From contig CALREC010000034.1 of the NCBI GenBank assembly GCA_943355085.1, forward strand, positions 1-7,009: a DNA stretch of 7,009 bases, written 5' to 3'. This stretch comes from Candidatus Altimarinota bacterium (GTDB lineage Bacteria; Patescibacteriota; Gracilibacteria; BD1-5; UBA2023). Numbering within the stretch: position 1 is the first letter of the stretch; each line of letters begins with the position of its first letter. The translations under genes were made by a program, and so were the position numbers. Below are positions 1-5,794 of this stretch, in pieces. The notes under the pieces are model-generated. The model did no database searches. It worked only from the letters and a program-made list of their open reading frames with translations, and was not told the origin of the DNA.

Positions 1-104
1 TGAGTTGCATAACAAACTTTATTGTTGATCATATGTGTTATGATTTCGTCTTGTCTGTCCGAAATCTCTGGAAAGTAGGAATGGGTGTGAGTATCAAAAA
101 TCAT
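1..104 (-). CDS. TatD-family metal-dependent hydrolase, N-terminal fragment
   Basis: The reverse strand opens with ATG at 104-102 and reads MIFDTHTHSYFPEISDRQDE, continuing without a stop to the window edge (34 codons). The opening matches the start of TatD-type hydrolases: a short beta strand, then D-T-H-x-H, whose two histidines are metal ligands in this amidohydrolase-like superfamily, followed by an aspartate- and isoleucine-rich helix (DEIITHMINNKV) where the family has 'I..A...GV'. TatD proteins are cytoplasmic Mg-dependent 3'-5' exonuclease/DNases of about 250-270 residues, so roughly 85% of the gene lies outside the window. It is transcribed divergently from rnr. No TGA codon falls in the visible part. 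Another amidohydrolase starting with DTHxH, such as a PHP-type phosphoesterase, is possible but fits the spacing less well. Confidence 0.72.
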   Translation of the reverse strand, partial: MIFDTHTHSYFPEISDRQDEIITHMINNKVCYAT

Positions 105-265
105 GGATAATAAGCAGAGAGGATAACATTATTTGTGTGAGTAGGCTTCGATGCATGGTTATTATATGTAATTTAGTTCCAAAACAAAACTTTCCTCCAA
201 GAATAAAAACTCGCATTTTCTTTTTTCTTCTGTATACTGCTATTATACTCTCTATCTTTCTTCCT
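105..265. promoter_or_regulatory. Divergent spacer between the TatD-like gene and rnr
   Basis: These 161 bp must hold the promoters of both flanking genes. On the plus strand, TATACT (233-238) and TATTAT (241-246) are plausible -10 hexamers 20-30 nt before the rnr ATG, but no good -35 is spaced to either. TCGCAT at 211-216 is the best weak partner for TATACT (16-nt spacer). On the minus strand, AT-rich TTATTATCC abuts the TatD start codon and is too close to be a conventional -10. No ribosome binding site is visible before either gene. The exact promoters are not established. Confidence 0.35.
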
Positions 266-2188
266 ATGAAGCCGCAGTATTCCTCTGGAATCTATTCTCA
301 GATCCAACCACATTTCTGATTGGTAGAAACTCCTCTTTCGGAGGTGTTTTTCATCGCAAAACGTGACCGAGATGGGGCGCTCGATGGAGATAGCGTCAAG
401 ATTGAAATTACGAAACCCAGTATAGATGGGAAAAAAGCTGAGGCAAAGGTCATAGGTCTTGTCAAGCGCACTGAGAAAGTACTGGTTGGAAAATACATCA
501 AGCGTCCGAAGAGTTCGTTTGGATTTGTTCAGGTAGTAGAAGGATTTAAGGGGAAAGATATATTTATAAGCGATCGTGATTCGCTCGGAGCGAAAAATGA
601 TGAGATTGTGACGATTCGTGTATTTGGAGATAAAAATAAGCCTCATGGAAAAATCGTGAGCATACTGGGTCATAAAGATAGTCAGGGCATGGCAGAACGT
701 ATTGTATTTCATGAGAATGGCATCATAAAGGATTTTCCTGCAAATGTTTTGCTTGAGTCAGAGAAGCTGGTTCCATTTATGACCACACCTGGTCGAGTAG
801 ACCTCACAGATGAATGGATTATCACCATAGATGGAGCTGATGCAAAAGACTTGGATGATGCCATCGGTATAAAAAAGTTGGCAAATGGCCATTTTGAACT
901 TGGCGTGCATATCGCCGATGTTGCAGAGTATGTCAAAGAAGGCTGAGCTTTGGATCGTGAGGCTTACAGTCGTGGAACAAGTATATATACGCCGGATGAG
1001 GTTATCCCCATGCTTCCGGAACACCTGTCTAATAATCTCTGTTCTCTCCATCCAGGCAGTCCCAAAGCAACTCTCAGCATCATCATGGAGCTTGATCTCT
1101 CTGGTACAGTGGTTCGTACGCGCACCCTGGAAACAACCATCGAGAGTAAACAGCGCTTTACCTACGATGAAGTACAGGAAATCATAGATGTGTTTGACGA
1201 AAAAACAAAAGAGTCAACCATCCTCAAAAACTCCTCACCTGAAATACTTGACCTCATTCGCAATGGTCTCGAGCTGAAGCGGATTCTTGATGTACGAAGA
1301 ACCAAAGAAGGCAAGATAGACTTTGATCTCAAAGAAGTGAAGATTGTGACCGATAAACAAGGAAAGGTAGTGACTATTTCAAAACGAGATCGGAGTGAAT
1401 CCCACAAGGTTATCGAGGAGTTTATGATCCTGGCAAATGAAGAGATCTCAAAGTTTTTTGGGCTGAAGAAAATCCCATTTTTATATCGTGTTCATGAGCG
1501 CCCGAGTGAAGAAAAATCAGATAGCCTCATAGCCCTTCTTGACCACTATGGGTATCATATTTCTCATGAGACCCTGAGTCCTCGTTCTTTGCGAGAGATT
1601 ATGGATACGCTCCATGAAAAAGACTATTATTTTATGCTTTCCAAGCAGATTCTCCTCAGTATGTCAAAGGCTATTTATTCCGAGGAGTCGCTTTGACATT
1701 TTGGACTCTCGCTCGCTTATTATTCTCATTTTACATCACCTATCAGACGTTACCCAGATCTCCAGATTCATCGTATCATCAAAGCATGGATTCATAAGAA
1801 GCTGGACGTGCAGGAGTTGGCCCGATTTGCTCGATTGCTTCCCAAGGTTGCCAAACACACATCAGAAACCGAGCGCAAGGCCGAGAACATAGAGTATCTC
1901 ATTCGTGACATCAAGATTATAGACTATATGAAAGATAAAATCGGTCAGATTTTTGAAGGTATAATCTCATCTATCGGAGATCATGGAATCTACGTGGAGC
2001 TCCCAAATGGTGTTGAGGGACTCATATATATACGAGATATGCGTGCTACTCACCATTTTGATGAGCGATCAGGAACTCTGAAATGTCTTTCTGGAGGCAA
2101 GACATTTAAGCTTGGTGATCCTATCCGTATAAGAGTCAGTCAGGTAGACAAAACCCTGAGAAGACTCGATTTTGAGAGAGTAGAATAG
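266..2188 (+). CDS. rnr: Ribonuclease R (RNB-domain 3'-5' exoribonuclease), read with TGA = Gly
   Basis: This is a processive hydrolytic 3'-5' exoribonuclease acting on structured RNA in mRNA, rRNA and tRNA turnover. Three in-frame TGA codons (317, 944, 1694; residues 18, 227, 477) join what would otherwise be four pieces into 640 residues ending at TAG. Order of domains: N-terminal cold-shock/OB folds (about 1-160), the RNB catalytic core (about 180-510) and a C-terminal S1 domain (about 559-638). The catalytic signature DGADAKDLDDAI carries Asp189, 195, 197 and 198, matching E. coli D272, D278, D280 and D281. The TGA at residue 477 supplies the Gly of GHFGL, just before SHFTSPIRRYPDL, a hallmark RNase II/R motif. 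The ATG at 266 gives a sensible OB-fold start. An in-frame GTG at 137 would add a hydrophobic segment foreign to the family. It is shorter than E. coli RNase R (813) and lacks the HTH and basic tail. rsmE follows after 30 bp. Confidence 0.96.
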
Positions 2189-2218
2189 TGATATTTATTT
2201 GCAATCATGTGTGTATAT

Positions 2219-2920
2219 ATGCAACGTTTCTTTTTTCCCGAACTTTCTTTTGGTACCGACATCGTCATATGTGATGATGCTTTTGTGCACCAGATTTCTC
2301 GAGTTCTTCGATTCACTGCAGGTGCAAGTATCGTACTTTTCAATGGAGATGGTAAAGATTACCTATATACCATTGATTCTATCCATAAAAAAGAGATTGG
2401 ATTATCATACGGTATGGACTATATAAATACATGCGATTCTGAGAAAATCATACGACTGTATCAGTCTATGCCAAATAAGTACGACAAAATCGAATATATA
2501 CTTCAAAAATGAGTGGAAGTCGGTATACGGGAGTTTGTATTTTTTCGCTCAGAGAGGAGTCAGAAACTTATGATCAATGATCATAAGATGGAGCGTTTCC
2601 GCGAGATTGTTCGAGAGGCGACAGAGCAGTGTGGAGGATGTCATGTCGCCCCTGTAAGTTTTAGGGAAGAGGGTATCCATATACCAAAAGAGGGGACCAA
2701 CTATATACTCCACACCGAAACCCTTGAGAGTCAAAAGATGCGTGATATATCTATCTGATCGGAGGCTATCAATATATTTATCGGACCCGAAGGGGGATGG
2801 TCTGCCTGAGAGGTGTCTTATTTTCAGAAACAGGCATTTCAGAAAATTTGTCTTTGAGACCGGATTTTACGCACCGAAACAGCAGGTTCTGTTGTGGCTT
2901 TTTTTCTGATCCATCAATAA
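2219..2920 (+). CDS. rsmE: 16S rRNA (uracil-1498-N3)-methyltransferase RsmE, read with TGA = Gly
   Basis: RsmE is a SPOUT-class, knotted SAM-dependent enzyme that methylates U1498 of 16S rRNA in the small subunit decoding region. The protein has 233 residues (the family is usually about 230-250) and begins MQRFFFPE, the usual RsmE start. It then shows HQISRVLR and a PUA-like N-terminal domain, YDKIEYILQKGVEVGI (family: K.dk.E.ilqKgtELGV), RSERS, and MERFREIVREATEQCG. The C-terminal knot has IGPEGGWS (189-196) and LGDRILRTETA (212-222). Four TGA codons are read as Gly (2510, 2756, 2807, 2855; residues 98, 180, 197, 213); the last is the Gly of the SAM-site LGxRILRTETA motif. The stop is TAA. 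An in-frame ATG at 2207 would add MCVY; 2219 is preferred from the family start, since neither has a Shine-Dalgarno sequence. It lies 30 bp after rnr and is probably co-transcribed with it. Confidence 0.95.
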
Positions 2921-2954
2921 TTTGCCAACATTCTGTCTTTTTTCATAATTTTCC

Positions 2955-2982
2955 TTTGCATTTTTATATTTTTCCATATAAT
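2955..2982 (+). promoter_or_regulatory. Promoter for rpmF
   Basis: TTTGCA at 2955-2960 and a consensus TATAAT at 2977-2982 are separated by 16 nt. This predicts a start near 2989 and a leader of about 60 nt before the rpmF ATG. The leader contains GATAG/CTATC (near 2998-3025), which could form a short hairpin, but no purine-rich ribosome binding site. The -10 is perfect and the -35 modest. Confidence 0.6.
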
Positions 2983-3048
2983 AGCGCGCACTTATTTGAT
3001 AGAAAGTTTTTAAATTTCCTATCATCCTATTTTTTTACGATTCACATC

Positions 3049-3282
3049 ATGACTTTCGCTCCACCAAAAAAAGCCTCTAAGGTACAAACCGGAAAACGCC
3101 ATGGTAAATGGCTTGAGCTAAAAACTCGAAAGGTTTTAAACTCTGTTTCTCTTCAGTATGATGCAGATGGTAATGCTATCGGACTTTCTCATTTTGCTTC
3201 TCCGATAACTGGAGAATACAAGGGACGTAAAGTGTATTCAGTTGGAAAAGCTGCTAAAAAGGTTACGAAGATTCGAGCATAA
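3049..3282 (+). CDS. rpmF: 50S ribosomal protein bL32, zinc-independent form
   Basis: This small, very basic protein (77 residues) is best read as bL32, a large-subunit protein near the peptidyl-transferase exit region. It starts MTFAPPKKASKVQTGKRHGK, equivalent to the usual 'PKKKTSKS....RR..W' opening, has a conserved Trp (residue 21), a His in the middle (LSHF) and the C-terminal ITGEYKGRKV, equivalent to 'C.xCG.YKGR.V'. The four zinc-ligand cysteines of C+ bL32 are all absent, so this is a C-minus form. After YKGRKV there is a lysine-rich tail of about 15 residues not found in short bL32 proteins. The frame is open back to 2797, but that part overlaps rsmE out of frame and adds nothing ribosomal; the ATG at 3049 fits the family start. 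It contains no TGA codon. It has its own promoter and terminator, so it is probably monocistronic. Confidence 0.85.
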   Translation: MTFAPPKKASKVQTGKRHGKWLELKTRKVLNSVSLQYDADGNAIGLSHFASPITGEYKGRKVYSVGKAAKKVTKIRA

Positions 3283-3311
3283 TTGCCGAATATAACGTTG
3301 CACTACGAGCG

Positions 3312-3341
3312 AAAACTTTGCGGGCGATCGCGAAGTTTTTT
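3312..3341 (+). terminator. Intrinsic terminator after rpmF
   Basis: AAAACTTTGCG (3312-3322) pairs with CGCGAAGTTTT (3329-3339), 11 bp with one G-T pair, around a 6-nt loop. The right arm runs into a stretch of six T (3336-3341). It lies 30 bp after the rpmF stop. The A-tract on the left makes it potentially bidirectional. Confidence 0.82.
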
Positions 3342-3374
3342 CCTTTCTTATATCTCTTGCTCATGTAATCACCT

Positions 3375-3848
3375 ATGATAAAAGTGTCTCGTCGAAAGAC
3401 CCGTTCCTATCTCCTTCAGGCACTGTATGCTCGCTCTATGAGCTGAGTACATTTTGATGAATCAGCATTTCTGCTTGCGTTTTTTGATCCCATGACAACC
3501 ACCTCCCTCGATATACCATATTTTCAATCCACTTTTTTTTGAGTTATCGAGAAAGAACCCGAGCTCCTGACTTTGATCCACAAATATGCTCCAAAATTTG
3601 ACATCGCAACTATGCCAGTTGGAAATCTGCTGCCTATCATGATTGCAGCATATGAGATGTTGTACTTGAGTCTCGATGTTATTCCTGAGAAAGTAAGTAT
3701 AAATGAGGCTATTGAACTGGCGAAAATATTCTCAGACGATACTGCCAAAACTATGGTAAACGGAGTCCTTAATGCACTGAAGGATGACAGGGCAATCATT
3801 ATGGAAACCCTCAAAGTGAACACACTGGCTCCGCGGTTTTTTATATAA
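3375..3848 (+). CDS. nusB: Transcription antitermination factor NusB, read with TGA = Gly
   Basis: NusB binds boxA RNA together with ribosomal protein S10 and helps RNA polymerase read through rRNA operons. The 157-residue product is close to the usual 130-160. It begins MIKVSRRKTRSYLLQALYAR, matching the NusB opening 'RR.AR...LQ.LY', the Arg-rich helix that contacts boxA RNA. The C-terminal half has MIAAYEMLYL, IPEKVSINEAIELAKIFS (around 105-120) and MVNGVLNAL (127-135), the family's most conserved block. Two TGA codons (3444 and 3540; residues 24 and 56) read as Gly and fall in the variable inter-helix region, so they support recoding less sharply than those in rnr or rnc. The stop is TAA. 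The start at 3375 is the only ATG that keeps the N-terminal arginine helix. It sits between the rpmF terminator and rnc; no clear promoter or ribosome binding site is visible. Confidence 0.95.
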
Positions 3849-3874
3849 ATACGTTCGAGCATCGACATGGTTTT

Positions 3875-3902
3875 TTGAAATATTAATTTTTTAATGTATA
3901 CA
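3875..3902 (+). promoter_or_regulatory. Promoter placed to give a leaderless rnc message
   Basis: TTGAAA (3875-3880), a 16-nt AT-only-but-one spacer, and TATACA (3897-3902) form a good sigma-70-type promoter. The -10 ends 5 nt before the rnc ATG at 3908, so initiation 6-8 nt downstream would begin at or within one or two bases of the start codon. No ribosome binding site could fit between them. Confidence 0.55.
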
Positions 3903-3907
3903 TACTC

Positions 3908-4657
3908 ATGTCTAAAAACATTGTATCTGTATCAACCCGGGCATTTGAGGAAAAGATAGGATTATTTGTTTCGTCTCTCGAAATTCCCTACAAAGATATA
4001 TCGCGATATTGTCTCGCCTTTATACATCGCTCTGTACTCAATGAAAATATTATTCATACCATAGAAAGTAACGAGCGTCTCGAGTTCCTTGGAGATGCGG
4101 TCTTGGAGCTCATATCTACAGAACTCCTTTTTCACACATATCCACAAAAACCAGAGTGAGAATTGACCGACATACGAAGTGCTCTGGTACGTGGAAAAAA
4201 TCTTGCGTCCATAGGACTGAGACTCTCTCTCCAGGACTATGTACTTGTTTCTAAGGGTGAGCTTTTGGCTTGAGGGAATGCGAATCCATATATCGTTGCC
4301 AATACTTTTGAGGCATTTCTTGGTGCCATATACCTGGATCTTGGGTATACAGAGGCAAGATCTTTTGTGGAAAAGTATGTTTTTTCCACTCTTGGAGAGA
4401 TACTAGACAAAGCACTTCATGTGGATCCAAAATCTCATCTGCAAGAAATTTCTCAAGAAAAGTATCTTGTCACTCCCACTTATGAAGTCTTGACCGAGAC
4501 AGGATCAGATCACAACAAATCCTATACGGTTGGTGCATATATTGGCGTGACGAGAGTAGGAAAAGGGAGTGGATCGAGCAAGAAAAAAGCACAACAGGAG
4601 GCCGCTGAAAATGCCCTCTCCTGAGAGGCAATTTGGGCAAAAACGATAAAAGTGTAA
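3908..4657 (+). CDS. rnc: Ribonuclease III, read with TGA = Gly
   Basis: This endonuclease cuts double-stranded RNA, including the rRNA precursor, giving 3' two-nucleotide overhangs, and acts as a homodimer. The 249-residue chain has an N-terminal RNase III domain (about 10-160) and a C-terminal dsRNA-binding domain (about 172-240). The signature NERLEFLGDAVLE (55-67) holds Glu59 and Asp63, matching E. coli E41 and D45. The second metal site reads ANTFEAFLGAIYLD (131-144): Glu135 matches E117, but E. coli Asp114 is Asn132 here. The dsRBD has DPKSHLQE, P-T-Y-E-V, GSDHNKSYTV and GKGSGSSKKKAQQEAA. TGA codons at 4157 (PEGELT), 4271 (LAGGNAN) and 4622 (residues 84, 122, 239) read as Gly, the first two at conserved family glycines. 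The third opens a 10-residue tail ending at TAA. A promoter lies immediately upstream; nusB ends 59 bp before. Confidence 0.96.
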
Positions 4658-4664
4658 TTTCGTT

Positions 4665-4692
4665 TTGACTTTACGACATTTTTTCATACAAT
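4665..4692 (+). promoter_or_regulatory. Strong promoter for rpmH (and probably rnpA)
   Basis: TTGACT (4665-4670), a 16-nt spacer and TACAAT (4687-4692) give five of six consensus bases in each hexamer, the best promoter in the window. Predicted initiation near 4699 leaves a leader of about 155 nt before rpmH. A weak AT-rich stem, AAAACGA/TCGTTTT (4640-4646 with 4660-4666), overlaps the rnc stop and the -35 and might terminate rnc transcripts. Confidence 0.75.
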
Positions 4693-4698
4693 TTCCCC

Positions 4699-4852
4699 AC
4701 TTTCACAAAAACATGAATTATAACTTCGATCTTCATGTTTAAGCTTTACGTTCCTCGTTCATCGTACTCCTCCAGTACGTCTCAATTTGGTACGCAGTTT
4801 TCGCAAGAATATCATCGTAGTTACATGTTTTTATCTCTTAATAATCATTATC
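4699..4852 (+). promoter_or_regulatory. Long, partly structured 5' leader of rpmH
   Basis: The stretch between the predicted start and rpmH has no good reading frame but contains clear inverted repeats. AAACATGAA (4709-4717) pairs perfectly with TTCATGTTT (4732-4740) over a 14-nt loop. CGTACT (4763-4768) pairs with AGTACG (4774-4779) around the loop CCTCC. The same CGTAC could instead pair with a second GTACG near 4790-4794, so two folds exclude each other. This could be a ribosomal-protein leader that controls rpmH, but I do not recognise it as a known family. Confidence 0.4.
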
Positions 4853-5137
4853 ATGCTCGCTAAATTCAAAAAAAGAAAACGACTCCGAACTCACGGATTT
4901 CTTACTCGATCACTGAGTGTTTGAGGACGAGCCGTTCTTGCTGCACGTCGTCGAAAAGGACGTCATGTATTGACTGTGAGCTATCCTACTCGATATAAAG
5001 AAACAAAAGGAAAATCCAAGCTTCATAACGTAGCCGGTGGTACAGCTCGTGTTGTACAATACCCAGGATCAAGCAAGCATTTCCGTGTTGATAACTCAGC
5101 TCGATATTCTAAAGCTTCTACTCAGGTGACTGAATAA
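4853..5137 (+). CDS. rpmH: 50S ribosomal protein bL34 with C-terminal extension, read with TGA = Gly
   Basis: bL34 is a small basic protein buried in 23S rRNA of the large subunit. The first 44 residues match it well: KFKKRKRLRTHGFLTRSLSV, then Gly-Gly-Arg-Ala-Val-Leu, ARRRKGRHVLTVS, against the family pattern 'KRKR.RTHGF..R....GR.VL..RR.KGR..L'. One TGA (4922, residue 24) reads as the first Gly of the GGR motif. The product is 94 residues, about twice the normal 44-50. The extra C-terminal half (from about 46) is polar and basic, with KETKGKSK and ARVVQYPGSSKHFRV, and I recognise no domain in it. The message ends in TAA directly followed by TAG. The ATG at 4853 is the only start giving the family N-terminus; no ribosome binding site precedes it. 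Gene order rpmH-rnpA is the standard bacterial one. Confidence 0.93.
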
Positions 5138-5292
5138 TAGCACCAACCACTCCCCTCGAGCATTATTGCAAAAACGAAATTATTCGAGTGCAAATCGAGA
5201 AGCGGAGGGGATCTTACAACTGTATGAAGCGTGAGAAAGCGGAGATTTAAGCCTGATACTCATAGGGCACAGGCGAATGAGTTTTTCCTATA
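5138..5292 (+). other. Structured spacer between rpmH and rnpA
   Basis: This spacer carries nested inverted repeats. TCCCCTC (5151-5157) pairs with GAGGGGA (5205-5211). Inside, TTGCA (5166-5170) pairs with TGCAA (5189-5193), and CGAA (5175-5178) with TTCG (5183-5186) around an ATTA loop. Further on, GCCTG (5251-5255) can pair with CAGGC (5270-5274), while ACTCAT (5258-5263) can pair with ATGAGT (5277-5282), which is followed by a short T run. The last two are interleaved, so they form either a pseudoknot or two alternative folds, the second terminator-like. One frame is open across the whole spacer but has no convincing start. A leader, attenuator or small RNA is possible; I do not recognise RNase P RNA, SRP RNA, 6S or tmRNA here. 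Confidence 0.4.
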
Positions 5293-5640
5293 ATGCTTAT
5301 GATTTCAAAACAATATCGGCTCTCAGAAAATGAAGTAAAAAAGGTTTTACGTTTTCGTAAACCTTTTTTTGCGCATGGATTTATTGCAAATATCCTCCCC
5401 AATAAAGTTGGACACAATCGGTTTGGTATAGTATTTTCTGCGAAACATACAAAAACCTCGATTGCTCGAAATTTCTATCGTCGTCGTCTCTACGATACAC
5501 TCTCAGAAATTATGATGACAGGCTCTCATGATATCGTCTTTGTGCCAAAAAAAGGAAAAACATTTCACCATAAGAATCCAGAAGATATCAGTAACTTTGA
5601 TCGAGATATAGGATTTCTGAAGAAGTTTGTGCGAAAATAG
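5293..5640 (+). CDS. rnpA: Ribonuclease P protein component
   Basis: RnpA is the small basic protein that binds RNase P RNA and the 5' leader of pre-tRNA for tRNA 5'-end maturation. The 115-residue product (usual 105-130) shows ISKQYRLSENEVKKVL near the N-terminus (family: 'RL....dF..v...G'), then NRFGIVFSAKHTKTSIARNF (42-61) and YRRRLYD. The family equivalent is 'R.G..VSKK.G.AV.RNR.KR..RE'; the RNR motif of the RNA-binding helix appears as RNFYRRR (59-65), so the second Arg is Phe. DIVFVPKKG follows, where the family has 'D.V...R'. It contains no TGA codon and ends at TAG. Two starts are possible, ATG 5293 and ATG 5299 (MISKQYRL); neither has a ribosome binding site, and the second may be the real one. 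A strong hairpin lies inside the coding region at 5337-5370. It is probably carried on the rpmH transcript. Confidence 0.94.
   Translation: MLMISKQYRLSENEVKKVLRFRKPFFAHGFIANILPNKVGHNRFGIVFSAKHTKTSIARNFYRRRLYDTLSEIMMTGSHDIVFVPKKGKTFHHKNPEDISNFDRDIGFLKKFVRK
5337..5370 (+). terminator. Terminator-like hairpin inside the rnpA coding region
   Basis: The left arm at 5337-5351 (six A, GG, TTTT, ACG) pairs with the right arm at 5356-5369 (CG, TAAA, CC, six T) around a TTTT loop: 14 base pairs with one bulged T (5345). The right arm sits in a run of seven T. It covers rnpA codons 15-26. Its shape is that of a bidirectional intrinsic terminator, yet the sequence is coding, so it may attenuate transcription into rnpA or act only at the mRNA level. 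Confidence 0.5.
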
Positions 5641-5678
5641 CAAGGTTTATATTCCATGATAAGTTTCCTTGCTTTTTT
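5640..5678 (+). terminator. Intrinsic terminator after rnpA
   Basis: GCAAGG (5640-5645), beginning at the last base of the rnpA TAG stop, pairs with CCTTGC (5667-5672). An extra A-T pair extends this stem, and TTTAT/ATAAG may add an inner stem. Six T follow (5673-5678). It closes the ribosomal/RNA-processing block. Confidence 0.82.
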
Positions 5679-5697
5679 CATGCATATATCCTATAAT
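5669..5697 (+). promoter_or_regulatory. Candidate promoter for the surface-protein gene
   Basis: TTGCTT (5669-5674) and a consensus TATAAT (5692-5697) are exactly 17 nt apart. The -35 overlaps the right arm and T run of the rnpA terminator. Predicted initiation is near 5704, giving a leader of about 90 nt. A second, weaker candidate lies downstream: CTGACA (5744-5749), 15 nt, TATAAA (5765-5770). Confidence 0.5.
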
Positions 5698-5703
5698 ATC
5701 CCC

Positions 5704-5755
5704 GACATAACCTGGAGCTATATTATTCCGAACAGCTTCACCCCTGACATAACCT
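5704..5755 (+). repeat. Direct repeat pair GACATAACCT upstream of the surface-protein gene
   Basis: GACATAACCT occurs at 5704-5713 and again at 5746-5755, each preceded by a run of C. The start-to-start distance is 42 bp, about four helical turns, so both copies would face the same side of the DNA. The first copy falls at the start predicted from the 5669 promoter, and the second overlaps the -35 of the weaker downstream promoter. It could be an operator pair or part of the leader RNA. Confidence 0.5.
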
Positions 5756-5794
5756 ATCTGTACGTATAAATTTACTTTTTCACTTTTGCTTTTT

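Noticed and set aside
137..265. N-terminal extension of rnr from a GTG at 137
   Set aside because: It adds a hydrophobic segment unlike RNase R and runs through the likely promoter. The ATG at 266 fits the OB-fold start.
173..712. 179-codon open frame on the minus strand
   Set aside because: It lies antisense to the well-supported N-terminal half of RNase R and its upstream region, and shows no recognisable motif.
2797..3048. Extension of the rpmF frame upstream of 3049
   Set aside because: It overlaps the end of rsmE in another frame and crosses the rpmF promoter. The bL32 N-terminus begins at 3049.
266..4657. Fragmented or pseudogene versions of rnr, rsmE, nusB and rnc
   Set aside because: The breaks are all TGA in the correct frame, there are no frameshifts, and family motifs continue straight across them. 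Reading TGA as Gly gives full-length proteins.
5141..5293. 51-codon open frame between rpmH and rnpA, ending RKRRFKPDTHRAQANEFFL
   Set aside because: It has no ATG, only a late GTG at 5231, no ribosome binding site and no family match I recognise. The region is better explained by RNA structure, though a tiny basic peptide is not excluded.
5289..5294. TATAAT as the rnpA promoter -10
   Set aside because: It overlaps the ATG at 5293, so initiation would fall downstream of both candidate starts. The partner -35 (GGCACA) is poor.
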